Source: Larimichthys crocea | Taxonomy: Eukaryota; Chordata; Actinopteri; Sciaenidae | DNA length: 64,000 bases | Reading direction: 5' to 3' | Assembly (NCBI RefSeq): GCF_000972845.2 | Contig: NC_040017.1 | Location: forward strand, 22,715,606-22,779,605 | In this document: positions 62,101-64,000 of the stretch, piece by piece | Position numbering within the stretch: the stretch's first letter is position 1 | Layout: each line of letters begins with the position of its first letter | Translations under genes and position numbers: made by a program | The notes under the pieces: model-generated | Database searches by the model: none | The model's input: only the letters and a program-made list of their open reading frames with translations | What the model was told of the DNA's origin: nothing

Positions 62101-64000
62101 CTGTTGAGAGGAAGGTATGAAATTAAGCATATTTGACTACACACATAGACTGGGGGAACATGCAGCCTTCACTCAATTTTTATTTTTACCTTACTCTGTT
62201 TAGGAATGTGAATCAATGCCAAAAGAACTTTTCCTAGATCCATTTTTGTTATAAACAAAACTTTCCAGTGGTAGAAATTACAACAACAAAAAAAATCGAA
62301 CTAACCCTAAAACCTTTTTTTACAGTTGATTGACATTGAAATAAAAAAACAGAGGAAATATTTCCAAAAGATACTGTGTACTTTAGGGAAAGTAACCACT
62401 CTGCTCTGTTCCTGAACCCCTAAAAAAAAGATAAAGATATGGCTGACTCCAGTTGCCCTAAACAAAATTAGTTTGTGATTAAACCTGATACGTTTTCCAT
62501 CTTAAGAGTACATATTCAAACCACCAAGAGCAAACTAACCTCAATTTCACAGGTGACTTGTAGGATTTCATGCTGCACAGTAGATGTGGATGGTTGCTAC
62601 CTCCATATTTAAGGTCGGGTCAGGTTTGATTATTGTGATGTCTGTTTGGCAAGACTACAAAGGAGTCCAATGTATTGTTACTCATCCAACCAAGAGCCAG
62701 ATGCAGCAAAATACAGATCAAAGGTGTATGCAAGCAAAATAATGTAATAAAGCTATAAATAATGTAATCTAATGATCTGTTAAATATAAAACAGGAATAA
62801 AAATTAATTACTAATTACTGTACAGGTGAAGGGTCCGTCTGAACTTTGACCATTCAAAATACTGTAGTTTGCACAGTCGGGCTACTACTGCTATCATGAG
62901 ATCAGTGTTAAGATTAGTCAATATGCTTTGGTAAAACATTGTAAAACAACATTGCTCATATTTTATAGTTTATTTTTTATTGAATGGTCTTATTTTTCAT
63001 TATCTTCTCCTTGGGCTGGTTGGGCTGTTTTTCCCATACTTTGCAGAGCAAGCTTTCCTACTCAGTATGGTACAAGATAGGCAACAGGGACTGGACCCAA
63101 ATACAGACAAAGCAAGTAGAGTGCTGCAGGTCAATATTTTGTTTACATAAAGAAGGTTCAAGGTTTACAGAACCATGAGGTAGACAGGGGTCAAAGCCAG
63201 GAAGGTAGTCAAACAGGCAAACATTTCCAAAGGGACAGGCTGGAAATCCAAAGGTCAAAAATAATGAGGTAAGGTTCAACAAACAGGCAGGTAACACGTT
63301 TCAGGTAACATACTTCAAATACAACAATTCAGAAAGACACAGCATGGAGAAAATGGAAAAAAAGAAGCCAGAGGGCTTCTGATGGACAGAAATGGCAACA
63401 AACATGTTTGGAAGAGTGGGAATGTGGCTGTAGGGGCGGGACAGAGAAGCTGTGATTGTGACACTGAGGCACAATGGCTGCAGGAATACCACCATCCCAT
63501 TAACATTATCCTTGTGTACCAACTGGCATTCTTCTGTACTCACAATTGCTAATTTGAATACATCACTGCATTCACACTGACAGTCATGCTAAAATGCAGT
63601 GTACTGTGAGTATGGTGCACGGATGCAATATAGGGAGGAGTAAAATGTTGCGTCATTGTCATTTCTGTTAAGTGCATAATGGCTATATTCAAATTGAGAC
63701 AACACTACCAAGCCACACAGTGTACTACACAAAAGTGTGTACTACACAGAAGTATCTGAGCATTTGAAACGTTAAAAAATATCTACCGCTAAAGTAGATC
63801 TGAAATTCAATTTATGATTGAAATGGAATTATGTTTTGAGAACTTCTTTGGTTTGACTCTCGAACAGGGGGTTGAAATACAGTTATTTTTGTTAAATTTC
63901 ATTTTTTGAAACCTGTATGTGAACGAAAGAAGGCCCAGACTAAAAAACTGAATAATGTGACAAGGTAAATCTAACTAGGTGCAGCATAAGTGTACTATAG
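59141..64000. other. Non-coding right flank
   Basis: No supported gene. A GC-richer patch at about 60840-61080 has open frames on both strands but no recognisable domain. A repeat-like segment occupies about 63085-63470. Otherwise AT-rich unique-looking sequence to the window edge. Confidence 0.55.
63085..63470. repeat. Possible decayed dispersed repeat
   Basis: A purine-rich run of short phrases (gactggacccaaatacagac, ggtagtcaaacaggcaaac, aaatccaaaggtcaaaaata, aacaaacaggcaggtaac) resembles a dispersed repeat seen in many fish genomes. No ends or target-site duplication can be defined here, so the boundaries are approximate. Confidence 0.35.

Noticed and set aside
1..64000. A novel multi-gene system, CRISPR array or viral insertion
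   Set aside because: No prokaryotic features, no repeat-spacer pattern and no viral reading frames. The window is one vertebrate gene and its flanks.

Overview
This is vertebrate, very probably teleost fish, genomic DNA. One multi-exon gene on the + strand dominates the window: the 3' part of a giant protocadherin of the Dachsous family, best matched to Dachsous 1 (dchs1). The fish assignment rests on very short introns between coding exons (84-111 bp), an otherwise AT-rich non-coding sequence, and two copies of a short inverted-repeat element of a type I recognise from ray-finned fish genomes. I cannot tell from this window whether the gene is dchs1a or dchs1b.

Layout. Positions 1-30174 hold no recognisable exon. 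Because the first visible exon opens in the middle of a cadherin repeat, this stretch is read as part of one very large upstream intron (more than 30 kb). It contains only simple repeats that I can name. Positions 30175-47332 contain 19 coding exons. All have GT-AG boundaries and compatible phases, and together they give 2,677 codons plus a stop. They encode about 22 cadherin repeats (the first one partial), one transmembrane helix and a 346-residue cytoplasmic tail. The start codon, signal peptide and first four to six repeats lie upstream of the window. The last exon (44745-47332) carries the final repeats, the membrane helix, the whole tail and the stop codon.

Positions 47333 to about 48960 look like the 3' UTR, with alternative poly(A) signals further on. 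It holds a close pair of perfect miR-101 seed matches and one Pumilio-type site. From about 49150 to the end I see no gene. This flank holds microsatellites, an almost perfect 54-nt hairpin, two oppositely oriented copies of one MITE-like element about 3 kb apart, and a possible decayed dispersed repeat near the right edge.

Function. Dachsous cadherins bind Fat cadherins on neighbouring cells through Ca2+-dependent extracellular repeats. They act in planar cell polarity, tissue growth (Hippo pathway) and oriented cell behaviours. The tail here contains the conserved Dachsous segment that resembles the beta-catenin-binding region of classical cadherins, clustered Ser-Pro sites and a hydrophobic C-terminus that could bind a PDZ domain.

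I found no new multi-gene system. The points worth a second look are gene architecture (recurrent intron positions, calcium-poor linkers, a possible furin site), 3' UTR regulation and the downstream hairpin.
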